Of a stretch of DNA of 17,947 nt, positions 1-6,719 are shown in pieces. The stretch is taken from positions 1 to 17,947 of the forward strand of contig JAGRBY010000079.1 of the NCBI GenBank assembly GCA_020433835.1, read 5' to 3'. The DNA is from Anaerolineae bacterium (GTDB lineage: Bacteria; Chloroflexota; Anaerolineae; 4572-78; J111). Under the pieces are notes generated by a model. It searched no databases. It saw only the letters and a program-made list of their open reading frames with translations, and was not told the DNA's origin. Each line of letters begins with the position of its first letter. Position 1 is the stretch's first letter. Made by a program: the position numbers and the translations under genes.

Positions 1-106
1 GGACAAACAAGATTTGCCGGTTAAATCCTCGCAAAATATCGAGAGTTTGCCCGACAAAAAAACATTGTCGGAGTACTGGCTTTTTTGTTCCTTAAATACT
101 TTTCAA

Positions 107-128
107 ATTATTTTCTTATGAAAATAAT
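107..128. promoter_or_regulatory. Perfect inverted repeat upstream of the beta-propeller gene
   Basis: Arms ATTATTTTC (107-115) and GAAAATAAT (120-128) are perfectly complementary around a 4-base TTAT loop. The repeat sits about 50 bases upstream of the start at 180, in a very AT-rich stretch (90-170) that must hold the promoter. No -35/-10 pair there is convincing enough to call. The repeat could be an operator or only AT-rich coincidence. No T-run follows, so it is not a terminator. Confidence 0.3.
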
Positions 129-179
129 ATTGTATTCTTACTTTACTATGTTAGGGTAAAAAAAAATTTGAGGAGAGTT

Positions 180-1403
180 ATGTACAAAATTCAAAAAAGG
201 GCACGTTTCAACCTGCAAAGTCCTAAAAGTCGAATAGGAATAGCCTTGTTTGTGGGCCTTATTTTTTTTGTATTGACCCTCATTATTTTTAAACAAGGCA
301 CAGCTTTCGCCCATTCTAACAAATTTTTTATTCCACCCCCCCAACCATTAACTGCTATTGGTGATCCACTGACCCGTATACAATGTACCACAGGATATAC
401 CGCGTATTTGTATGCAGATAATCTTAAAAGGCCGCATGGCTTGGCCTTCGACTCGAGCGGGAATCTCTATGCTTCTGAGACGCCACTGGGGCGCGTTAGT
501 CGTATCAATACCAACGGTACCACTACGCCTGTTTTGACCGGTTTGGTTCAACCGGAAGGTGTCGTTTTTGATGCAGCGGATAATATGTACGTGGTAGAAG
601 ATGTAGATGATGGGCGGGTGATGAAAAAAGCAGCCGGCAGTGGCGGCACGACTGGCACTGAATTTGCCGGTGGATTAAATTCGCCGGAGGGTATTATTTG
701 GGTCGATCAGGGTGCCGGTATTTTGTATGTAACCGAGTCGAACATAGAAAATACAATCAATGATCCTAACCCCCAACCGGATGCGTTTCAAACCTACGTG
801 ACATCGATTTCGTCGTTAGGCGTAAAGACTCGAATCCTAACAACGAGCGCGGTTTTTACACCCAATATTCCTGCATTATCTGCTGAAGGCACCTTTTGGA
901 GCTATACAGATTTGGTACTTGGGTCTGATGATTTGTTGTATTTGGCCAATGAATTGTCGGGTCGATCCATAAGCGGTACTATCGACGTTCCAGTACCTCC
1001 ATTTACGGTTACCGTAGATTATGAGGCCAACTCCACCGGCGCAGTTTTTACAACCGATCCGGCCATCCTTTCAACCTCGGCCACTGAATTTGCTGATGAC
1101 AGCACGATTGCTCCTGAGGGCTTAACTTTTTCTTCCAATGGTAATTTTCCCTTGTACATGACCGAAGAGGACATTAGTAACGATCAAAGTGGAGTAGGAC
1201 GATTAAGTCGGATCGATGCCTCTGGTAATCGCACGGATTTTTGTACAGGCTTTTCTACCCTGGAAGATATAGTGGTTGATGAAAATGGTTGGCTTTATGT
1301 AATTGAAGATCTCAATGGTATAGTGATTCAGATTCGGTCCGCGGCTGAGCCAGAACCTGAAGTTGATGAATATTTCATTTGGTTACCCCTAATTTTACGG
1401 TAA
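180..1403 (+). CDS. Secreted SMP-30/NHL-type beta-propeller protein with LPL C-terminal tail
   Basis: The 407-residue protein has a basic N-terminus, a hydrophobic segment at about residues 19-37 and a possible signal-peptidase site after AFA (about residue 44), so it should be exported. The body carries at least five repeats of the type P-[HE]-G-[LVI]-x-F-D-x-x-G-N-[LM]-Y-[VA]-x-E-D (starting near residues 85, 125, 170, 315 and 370), as in SMP-30/gluconolactonase, NHL and ScyD/ScyE-like propellers. No catalytic residue set was assigned, so the substrate is unknown. The C-terminus is an acidic Pro/Glu linker followed by YFIWLPLILR, which looks like a sorting or anchoring tail. ATG at 180 is preferred over the in-frame TTG at 168, because AGGAG (171-175) precedes it by 4 bases and overlaps the TTG-start option. 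The gene is monocistronic and ends at a strong terminator. Fold class is fairly sure, function is not. Confidence 0.85.
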   Translation: MYKIQKRARFNLQSPKSRIGIALFVGLIFFVLTLIIFKQGTAFAHSNKFFIPPPQPLTAIGDPLTRIQCTTGYTAYLYADNLKRPHGLAFDSSGNLYASETPLGRVSRINTNGTTTPVLTGLVQPEGVVFDAADNMYVVEDVDDGRVMKKAAGSGGTTGTEFAGGLNSPEGIIWVDQGAGILYVTESNIENTINDPNPQPDAFQTYVTSISSLGVKTRILTTSAVFTPNIPALSAEGTFWSYTDLVLGSDDLLYLANELSGRSISGTIDVPVPPFTVTVDYEANSTGAVFTTDPAILSTSATEFADDSTIAPEGLTFSSNGNFPLYMTEEDISNDQSGVGRLSRIDASGNRTDFCTGFSTLEDIVVDENGWLYVIEDLNGIVIQIRSAAEPEPEVDEYFIWLPLILR

Positions 1404-1404
1404 T

Positions 1405-1436
1405 AAAAAAGGCCGGTACCTTCACCGGCCTTTTTT
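1405..1436. terminator. Bidirectional intrinsic terminator between convergent genes
   Basis: The left arm AAAAAAGGCCGGT (1405-1417) is perfectly complementary to ACCGGCCTTTTTT (1424-1436) with a 6-base loop. The GC core has a T-run on either strand, so it can end the propeller gene (stop at 1401-1403) and rocD (stop at 1454-1456). Confidence 0.93.
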
Positions 1437-1453
1437 AGAATCCTTATTCTCAG

Positions 1454-2659
1454 TTAATTCAAGTTCAATACCTCGGTAATACGTGGAATCGCCCAGTCAA
1501 TCGTTTCTTTGTCAATGGTTAACGGAGGTGCAAATCGAATCACCGTTTCGTGCGTGTCTTTGCACAAAATTCCTCGATCGCGTAGTGCCTCGCAAAAACG
1601 GCGTGCCCCACCGGCTTGCTCATTGACTTCCAAACCAATAAGTAATCCTTTGCCACGAACTTCTTTCACATGGGGGCTGGGAATTTCAGCCAGCCGCTCT
1701 TGAAAATACTGCCCCATCTCTGCGGCATTATCAACAAGCCCTTCTTCGATGATAATGTTCAGCGCCTCGTGAGCCACGGCGCTGCCCAACGGATTACCGC
1801 CAAACGTCGATCCGTGATCGCCTGGTTCTATCACGCCCATAATTGCTTCATCGGCCAGCGCCGCACTAACCGGATAGAAGCCGCCGCTCAGCGCCTTCCC
1901 TAGAATCATAACGTCAGGTCGAACATCTTCATGATCACAAGCAAACATTTTCCCTGTTCGACCTAATCCCACCTGAATTTCATCGGCGACGAAAAGGACA
2001 TTATGACGTGTACAAATATCGCGTACCTGGCGCAGATATCCTTCTGGAGGAAGGATGACTCCCCCTTCGCCTTGAATAGGCTCGATTAGAACGCCGGCTG
2101 TATTGGGGGTGATGGCCGCTTCGATAGCCTGGGCATCGCCAAATGGAACCATGACAAAACCGGGCGTATGCGGCCCAAATAAATCTTTATACTGTGGTTC
2201 TGACGAAAATGAAATCACGGTAATGGTTCGTCCGTGGAAATTACCGTTGGTGACAATAATTTCAGCCTGGTTACGCGGAACCCCTTTCTTCACATAAGCC
2301 CACTTGCGAACGACCTTTATTGCCGTCTCGACAGCCTCTGCACCGGAGTTCATGGGCAGGGCCATATCGTACCCGCTCACTTCGTAGAGCTTTTTTAGAA
2401 AATACGGATAGCGATTGTTGCGAAACGCCCGCGATGTCAACGTCAACTGCTGTACCTGTTCCGTTAGCACTTTTACCAGGCGAGGATGGCAATGGCCCTG
2501 GCTTACAGCCGAGTAAGCACTTAAGCAATCTAAATATTTTCTGCCATTGACATCATACAGCCACACACCTTCGCCTCGTTCGATGACAACATCAGGGAGA
2601 GGAGTGTAGTTGTGAGCGCCGTGTCGATATTCCAGATCCATAATCTCTTTTGTATTCAT
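1454..2659 (-). CDS. rocD: Ornithine--oxo-acid aminotransferase
   Basis: A PLP-dependent class III aminotransferase that moves the delta-amino group of ornithine to 2-oxoglutarate, giving glutamate-5-semialdehyde and glutamate in arginine/ornithine catabolism or proline supply; cytoplasmic. The 401-residue length is normal for the family. Visible motifs: YSAVSQGHCHP (49-59), NSGAEAVE (104-111, phosphate cup), NGNFHGRT (138-145, Arg for substrate carboxylate), EPIQGEGG (193-200), DEIQ (226-229, Asp to the PLP ring nitrogen) and LGKALSGG with the Schiff-base Lys at about 255. HGSTFGGNPLG follows. ATG at 2659 is preceded by AGGAG with a 7-base spacer. It lies just downstream of the glycan operon but has its own promoter (2799-2827), and its leader contains a terminator (2692-2722), which suggests attenuation control. 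Acetylornithine aminotransferase is the nearest alternative, but the N-terminal motifs read as RocD/OAT. Confidence 0.96.
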   Translation of the reverse strand: MNTKEIMDLEYRHGAHNYTPLPDVVIERGEGVWLYDVNGRKYLDCLSAYSAVSQGHCHPRLVKVLTEQVQQLTLTSRAFRNNRYPYFLKKLYEVSGYDMALPMNSGAEAVETAIKVVRKWAYVKKGVPRNQAEIIVTNGNFHGRTITVISFSSEPQYKDLFGPHTPGFVMVPFGDAQAIEAAITPNTAGVLIEPIQGEGGVILPPEGYLRQVRDICTRHNVLFVADEIQVGLGRTGKMFACDHEDVRPDVMILGKALSGGFYPVSAALADEAIMGVIEPGDHGSTFGGNPLGSAVAHEALNIIIEEGLVDNAAEMGQYFQERLAEIPSPHVKEVRGKGLLIGLEVNEQAGGARRFCEALRDRGILCKDTHETVIRFAPPLTIDKETIDWAIPRITEVLNLN

Positions 2660-2691
2660 TGGGGTTCTCCTGTCAAAAGATAAATTTTGGT

Positions 2692-2722
2692 AAAAAAAAA
2701 CCTATTTCGCAATTGAAATAGG
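2692..2722 (-). terminator. Intrinsic terminator in the rocD leader / 3' end of glycan operon
   Basis: On the minus strand CCTATTTC (2722-2715), loop AATTGC, GAAATAGG (2708-2701) form a perfect 8-bp stem followed immediately by nine Ts (2700-2692). It would end the twelve-gene glycan operon whose last stop codon is at 2824-2826. Because the rocD promoter lies upstream of it, it must also be crossed by rocD transcripts. Confidence 0.85.
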
Positions 2723-2734
2723 CTTTGCTGCAGA

Positions 2735-2759
2735 AATTTGGTGGCATCGCCACCAAATT
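2735..2759. other. Strong stem-loop between glycan operon and rocD
   Basis: AATTTGGTGGC (2735-2745) and GCCACCAAATT (2749-2759) form a perfect 11-bp stem with a 3-base loop. On the minus strand no T-run follows, so it is not a terminator in the direction of transcription. It sits between the first CCTATTT copy and the terminator and would be nested inside the alternative antiterminator helix. Confidence 0.7.
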
Positions 2760-2798
2760 CTTCTTTTAAATAGGTCTTAAAAAGGGGCTATGAAGATC

Positions 2799-2827
2799 AC
2801 TATATCTTAAAAATATGAGGCTGTCAA
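2799..2827 (-). promoter_or_regulatory. Sigma-70-type promoter for rocD
   Basis: On the minus strand a consensus -35 TTGACA (2827-2822) is separated by exactly 17 bases from -10 TATAGT (2804-2799), one base off consensus. The -35 box overlaps the TGA stop of the last glycan-operon gene. The predicted start is near 2792, upstream of the terminator at 2692-2722. This is the best promoter match found in the window. Confidence 0.75.
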
Positions 2828-4023
2828 GAGTCTGTGTTCACCGCAAATATGAGGTCTGATTTCACGTCATACGAAGCAAGCGTCTGTTTAATTTCATCAT
2901 GGTAAAGCGGATTCATACCGATGACAACATCCGGTTGGTAACTTTTTAAGAAATGGGGGGGAACAATCTGTTGGCCACTCCCCGGAATGTATTTGTTATG
3001 CTTACGAGGATTGATATCGACAGCATAATGAATGAAATCTTGGGTTTCTAAAATATTGAGAAGCGTGACGCCTTTTGATCCCGCCCCCCAAATTACGGCT
3101 GTTCGACCAGAGTGTCTAATTTCCTGTAGCTTCGTTTCCCAATCTTTGAGGGTTGTATAATACCGTTGGGTAAATTCTTGAACATAACTGGATAGATCCG
3201 CTCGACTTTTACTTTGTCCGTTGGTTGAAAGTGTCTGTTTTTCTGAGTGCGATGCCTCAAGACAAAGAAATTGCCCACCGTACACTTCCTCAATAGATGT
3301 AATATGAAAACCGCACTTTTCGAACAAATACACCAGCGAGTTGGGAGTAAAGTAAGAGCAGTGTTCGTAAATGATATCCCAAATGGCCATGTCTCGAATG
3401 GTCGACAAAGCGTTGGGGACTTCAAAAAAGAAAGCGGTCTTCGATTGATGACGCGCGGACCGTTGAATAGTGTTTATGAAATCCCTGGGTGTAGGGATGT
3501 GTTCCAAAACGTGTCGACAGCAAATGAGATCGGCCTCATAATAATCATACTGCTCTGAGAAAAAGTCTTGAACAAATGTTACGTTCTCTCTCGTTTCATC
3601 GGCTAAGTTTGGTACATAGCTGCGGTCAAAACCAATACCGCGACATCGCCCTACTTGACATAGTAATTGGAGAAAATCGCCTTTTCCACAGCCTACTTCA
3701 ATAACGGTTTTGCCTTCTAATTTATAATTTTCTGCCAGATGATGGGCTAGCGATTCGGCATACGCTTGAAAGCGAAGCGAAAAGTGAAGCGAATTTTCAT
3801 AATCTTGGCTGTATTCCATCAAGATCGGATCAAATAGGTGGTTGAAAATATGCCCACAAGTGTGGCAATATAACAGTTCTATGTCTCCCCTGGGTGCTTG
3901 TGTGGCTTCCTCTTTTGTATCCCACAAAACATTGCAATGAACAGGGAAATGTGGAATAGATAAAATGACTTCCGTATTTGTACTGTTACATACCAGGCAG
4001 GGCGTGATGGCTTGTGTTTTCAT
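2824..4023 (-). CDS. Class I SAM-dependent C-methyltransferase with zinc-binding N-terminus (copy 2)
   Basis: A 399-residue protein with the three-part layout of sugar C-methyltransferases. The N-terminal zinc-binding part has Cys pairs CLVC (9-12) and CHTC (53-56). The Rossmann SAM domain has motif I VIEVGCGKGDF (107-117) and HVLEHIP (171-177). The C-terminal domain has IWGAGSKGV (311-319), YAVDINPRKH (333-342) and MNPLYHDEI (370-378). The segment YEHCSYFT (219-226) matches the region around the catalytic His of the family (the YHEH-type motif of TylC3/TcaB9). Likely role: C-methylation of a nucleotide-linked keto-sugar in the cytoplasm; the substrate is unknown. It is the last gene of the operon, 31 bases after its paralogue, with no good ribosome site before the ATG. 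Compared with the adjacent copy, the C-terminal domain is strongly conserved and the rest more diverged. Exact reaction uncertain. Confidence 0.85.
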   Translation of the reverse strand: MKTQAITPCLVCNSTNTEVILSIPHFPVHCNVLWDTKEEATQAPRGDIELLYCHTCGHIFNHLFDPILMEYSQDYENSLHFSLRFQAYAESLAHHLAENYKLEGKTVIEVGCGKGDFLQLLCQVGRCRGIGFDRSYVPNLADETRENVTFVQDFFSEQYDYYEADLICCRHVLEHIPTPRDFINTIQRSARHQSKTAFFFEVPNALSTIRDMAIWDIIYEHCSYFTPNSLVYLFEKCGFHITSIEEVYGGQFLCLEASHSEKQTLSTNGQSKSRADLSSYVQEFTQRYYTTLKDWETKLQEIRHSGRTAVIWGAGSKGVTLLNILETQDFIHYAVDINPRKHNKYIPGSGQQIVPPHFLKSYQPDVVIGMNPLYHDEIKQTLASYDVKSDLIFAVNTDS

Positions 4024-4054
4024 TGGGGCCGGCCTAAAGTAATCTTTCTTATCT

Positions 4055-5248
4055 TTAAAGTGTTATAGGTATCAATTCGGCTGTCACTCCGAGCTGATCA
4101 AGTGAGTGTTGAATTTCAGGGCAGTAGATGGGATTCATAACAATAACTTTATGCGGTTGATATTCGCACAAAAATTCTGGGCCAACAATTTTTTGACCGG
4201 TGCCGGCCATATACGTCCCGTGTTTGCGTGGATTTATATCAACTGCGTATTCAATGAGATTTTGGTTTTCTAGCGCAGTCAAAAAAGCAACGCCTTTTGA
4301 TCCGGCTCCCCAAATGACAACGCGTTGGCCCTCATTTTTGGCTATTTGAAGTTGCTCTTGCCAGGCAGCAACCTTACCCGGATAGTTATCGACAAAGTAA
4401 GCGACATCTTCTTTTAATGCATTTAGCGCCTGGGCAAAGTTGTCATCTTGGTGTTGAGGCTCTGAAACCGGCTTTGCTTCGATCATCAAATATTGGTCAT
4501 CGTAATCGGTGTAGACATCTAAAACCTGAAAACCGCTGTGTTGGAACAGGTAGGTCAGCGACACTGGACTAAAGTACGAACAGTGTTCATAGTAAATGTC
4601 CCAAAAGGCAACTTCGCGCAAAATGCGGGTTACTTCAGGAATTTGAAAAAAGACGGTTGTGTTGTAGCTATCATCAATCGACTGTCTGACCGTTTTGACA
4701 AAGTCAGCCGTATTTGGAATATGCTCCAACGTCATTTTGCAACAGATAAAATCGGCTTTATAGCTGGCGTATTTTTGTGAATAAAAATCTGGAATAAAGG
4801 TAAGTTGGCTATCTGGGTTTGTATTGCCGAGATAGGCCGGATCAAAGCCGATCCCTCGGTTCGATCCCATCTCGCACAGCAGCGTCAAAAATTCACCCTG
4901 CCCACACCCAATTTCTATAATATCTTTATCGCGCAGTGTGTATTTTTCGATGAGATTAGCCGCTAAATTTTTGTGAAAGGCATTAAATGTGTCGGAAAAG
5001 CTTTGAGTGGCTTCATATTTGGCGGAATAGTTGTGCAGGCTGGTATCGAAGGCAAGGTTGGTAATAAAGCCACACTGCTGGCAAAAACCTAATGCGATAT
5101 CGCCTTTTGGAAAATTGCGTGCTTCCTCGCGGGTGTTAAACAGTAGAACACTGTGAGCCGGTACATTGGTTTGTTTATATACTATTGTCAGTGAGCTGCC
5201 GCCGCAGTTAGGGCAGGTCTCAAGCAGGCTCGCGGATGCTTTTTTCAT
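4055..5248 (-). CDS. Class I SAM-dependent C-methyltransferase with zinc-binding N-terminus (copy 1)
   Basis: A 397-residue tandem paralogue of the gene at 2824-4023. Zinc-type Cys pairs are CPNC (12-15) and CQQC (56-59). SAM motif I is IIEIGCGQGEF (110-120), followed by MTLEHIP (172-178), YYEHCSYFS (219-227), then IWGAGSKGV (312-320), YAVDINPRKH (334-343) and MNPIYCPEI (371-379). It probably adds a methyl carbon to a keto-sugar nucleotide. Its ATG at 5248 lies 29 bases inside the preceding VanZ-LamG gene, so the two are probably translationally coupled; GAGAG precedes the ATG by 6 bases. Two copies in a row suggest two different methyl positions or substrates, or subfunctionalisation after duplication. 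Family assignment is solid, substrate not. Confidence 0.85.
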   Translation of the reverse strand: MKKASASLLETCPNCGGSSLTIVYKQTNVPAHSVLLFNTREEARNFPKGDIALGFCQQCGFITNLAFDTSLHNYSAKYEATQSFSDTFNAFHKNLAANLIEKYTLRDKDIIEIGCGQGEFLTLLCEMGSNRGIGFDPAYLGNTNPDSQLTFIPDFYSQKYASYKADFICCKMTLEHIPNTADFVKTVRQSIDDSYNTTVFFQIPEVTRILREVAFWDIYYEHCSYFSPVSLTYLFQHSGFQVLDVYTDYDDQYLMIEAKPVSEPQHQDDNFAQALNALKEDVAYFVDNYPGKVAAWQEQLQIAKNEGQRVVIWGAGSKGVAFLTALENQNLIEYAVDINPRKHGTYMAGTGQKIVGPEFLCEYQPHKVIVMNPIYCPEIQHSLDQLGVTAELIPITL

Positions 5249-6689
5249 GGTTTTCTCTCTTTAGATGAATCATCAACGCTATGATAAGCGCTGGTGGTGT
5301 GATAACCAACGTGTAAAATAAAATTTTTAAGATGCCCCAACTTTGTGAGGTTAGTCGAATTTTCCAGGCATCAATGGGCATGAGATAGCGAAAAAACATA
5401 ATCTCTGGAGCATAGGTAAATCTATAGCGTTGTTCCGGTTGATCGATGTAAACGATTACATTAAAGCCGTCGTAAGTTATAACCAAATGGTGTGGGTTGG
5501 TGTCTTGAAAAACATGGGGAACGATCAGTTCTGGCCAAAAACCATTCTTGCCGGTTAATGGGGTTCGCAGCCGGATGGATAAAGTGTCTTCTTCTTGGCT
5601 GACGGTTAAATTGCGATTGTACGGATCATGTGAGATCGATACAATCCGAGCCGGCCCGGTTTGATCGAGATCGGCCGTGGCGATCATGGTATCCAACGTA
5701 AACTGAGAACTCCCGATCAATTTCTCGCTCAGGGTTGTTGCGGGCGCTGTCGTTTCCAGCCAGTGCTCGGTCGTAAGATGAAATCCCTGGGCTGAGCTGT
5801 CATTTTGTTTTGCTCGCACCGGCATGGTTTGCAGAGACGGTTCGTTTAAATTTTCATTTTGCTCTAAAAATTGATAGGCAGCTACTACATGAGGCTCCAG
5901 CACGCCGGGGTTGCTGCCTTGAGAAAATATTTGCTCAACCTGTTGGGGAGCAGCAGCGGTATCGGTTAGAAAAAGATAGCGTATATATCCTTGCCAGGGG
6001 CGGTCGCCGGTTTTTTCGTTTCCTATTATAAGCGGATAGGTTGTATTCCAATTATGGAGCGTATTGCCTTGCTGCAAATAAACAACAATTAACCCTATCG
6101 ATACCAGATATAGCGTTAGACCGGCCAAAAGAATTTTTGGTGAGAGAAATTTTAGGCTGTTTCTGAGAAGGTTATGAATAAAACTTAAAATCTTCTCACC
6201 CCACCCGTAAAACAAAAAGACACCCAGCCAGGCTCCCAGGCCATTCGAAACAATATCAAGGATGGAAGTGGTTCGATCGGTTAGAAATATTTGTAGTATT
6301 TCGATGGTACTTGATAACAGGAGGCTGACGGCGACAATTAGGAAAAATAGTAAATATCGCGATATTTTTTGTGTCGCTAGCAAACCGGTCAGTCCAAATC
6401 CCCACGGCAAAAAAAGCAAAACGTTTCTAGCAAAATCCCATTTACTATCGGGCTTTACGAATGGCCAATCAAAATAATGAAAGATGTTTATCAGCGATAA
6501 ATTTTTTATAAAAACGAAATCGAAAGGGAATAATGTGGTGTAGAGAATAATGAGGAGTGTGCAAATCGTAATGATTAGCGCCCAACTTCGATATATATAA
6601 GCCAAAGCCGGTGCAGCCGTTTTCTTTGAGGGAAATCTATACATAGCGCTGATATTCGAGAGCCATTTTACTGGAAATCGGTGGTTCAC
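5220..6689 (-). CDS. VanZ-like membrane protein fused to a LamG/concanavalin-A-like domain
   Basis: The 489-residue protein begins with a VanZ-type unit: hydrophobic segments at about 35-55, 86-106, 112-132 and 145-163, with the family signature E-x2-Q-x(5)-R-x2-S-x2-D-x3-N-x-x-G at about 130-152. A fifth segment (186-206) leads into a soluble region of about 230 residues (220-446) with jelly-roll character (FTLDTMIATADL, SISHDPYNRNL, HHLVITYDGFNVIVYID), typical of LamG laminin-G/ConA folds. A last membrane segment (453-474) precedes a basic tail. If the N-terminus is cytoplasmic the lectin-like domain faces out. VanZ proteins are linked to glycopeptide resistance and envelope biology, mostly with unknown mechanism. 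The start is uncertain: GTG at 6689 or ATG at 6644, neither with a clear ribosome site. The gene ends 29 bases inside the next one. Confidence 0.85.
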   Translation of the reverse strand: MNHRFPVKWLSNISAMYRFPSKKTAAPALAYIYRSWALIITICTLLIILYTTLFPFDFVFIKNLSLINIFHYFDWPFVKPDSKWDFARNVLLFLPWGFGLTGLLATQKISRYLLFFLIVAVSLLLSSTIEILQIFLTDRTTSILDIVSNGLGAWLGVFLFYGWGEKILSFIHNLLRNSLKFLSPKILLAGLTLYLVSIGLIVVYLQQGNTLHNWNTTYPLIIGNEKTGDRPWQGYIRYLFLTDTAAAPQQVEQIFSQGSNPGVLEPHVVAAYQFLEQNENLNEPSLQTMPVRAKQNDSSAQGFHLTTEHWLETTAPATTLSEKLIGSSQFTLDTMIATADLDQTGPARIVSISHDPYNRNLTVSQEEDTLSIRLRTPLTGKNGFWPELIVPHVFQDTNPHHLVITYDGFNVIVYIDQPEQRYRFTYAPEIMFFRYLMPIDAWKIRLTSQSWGILKILFYTLVITPPALIIALMIHLKRENHEKSIREPA

Positions 6690-6719
6690 AATAGGTTTAC
6701 ATGTAACTCGTAGACGATT

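Larger units (their letters stand above)
2660..2792 (-). promoter_or_regulatory. Putative attenuator leader of rocD
   Basis: The rocD promoter predicts a transcript start near 2792, giving an untranslated leader of about 133 bases. In transcript order it contains CCTATTT (2774-2768), a strong hairpin (2759-2735), a second CCTATTT (2707 side arm at 2722-2715 of the terminator) and the terminator 3' arm with its U-run, which ends only about 32 bases before the ATG. The first CCTATTT can pair with AAATAGG of the terminator 3' arm, so terminator and antiterminator pairings are mutually exclusive. This is the general layout of attenuators and riboswitch expression platforms. I do not recognise a known aptamer class, and no leader peptide rich in Arg or Pro codons is present. 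The structural elements are seen; the regulatory role is inferred. Confidence 0.5.

Noticed and set aside
51..71. CCGACAA/TTGTCGG stem-loop followed by a T-run about 10 bases later
   Set aside because: The 7-bp stem is separated from the T-run by about 9 bases, and no gene is visible upstream in the window, so a terminator call is not supported.
168..179. In-frame TTG start for the propeller gene
   Set aside because: It overlaps the AGGAG ribosome site that serves ATG at 180, and nothing comparable precedes the TTG.
3093..3558. Open frames of 110 codons (minus) and 103 codons (plus) inside the methyltransferase at 2824-4023
   Set aside because: They overlap conserved SAM-methyltransferase motifs in the real frame and show no recognisable domain of their own.
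2651..4030. CCCCAATG shared at the starts of rocD (2659) and the methyltransferase (4023)
   Set aside because: Only eight bases match, and the flanking sequences differ (AGGAG present before one and not the other), so it is most likely chance.
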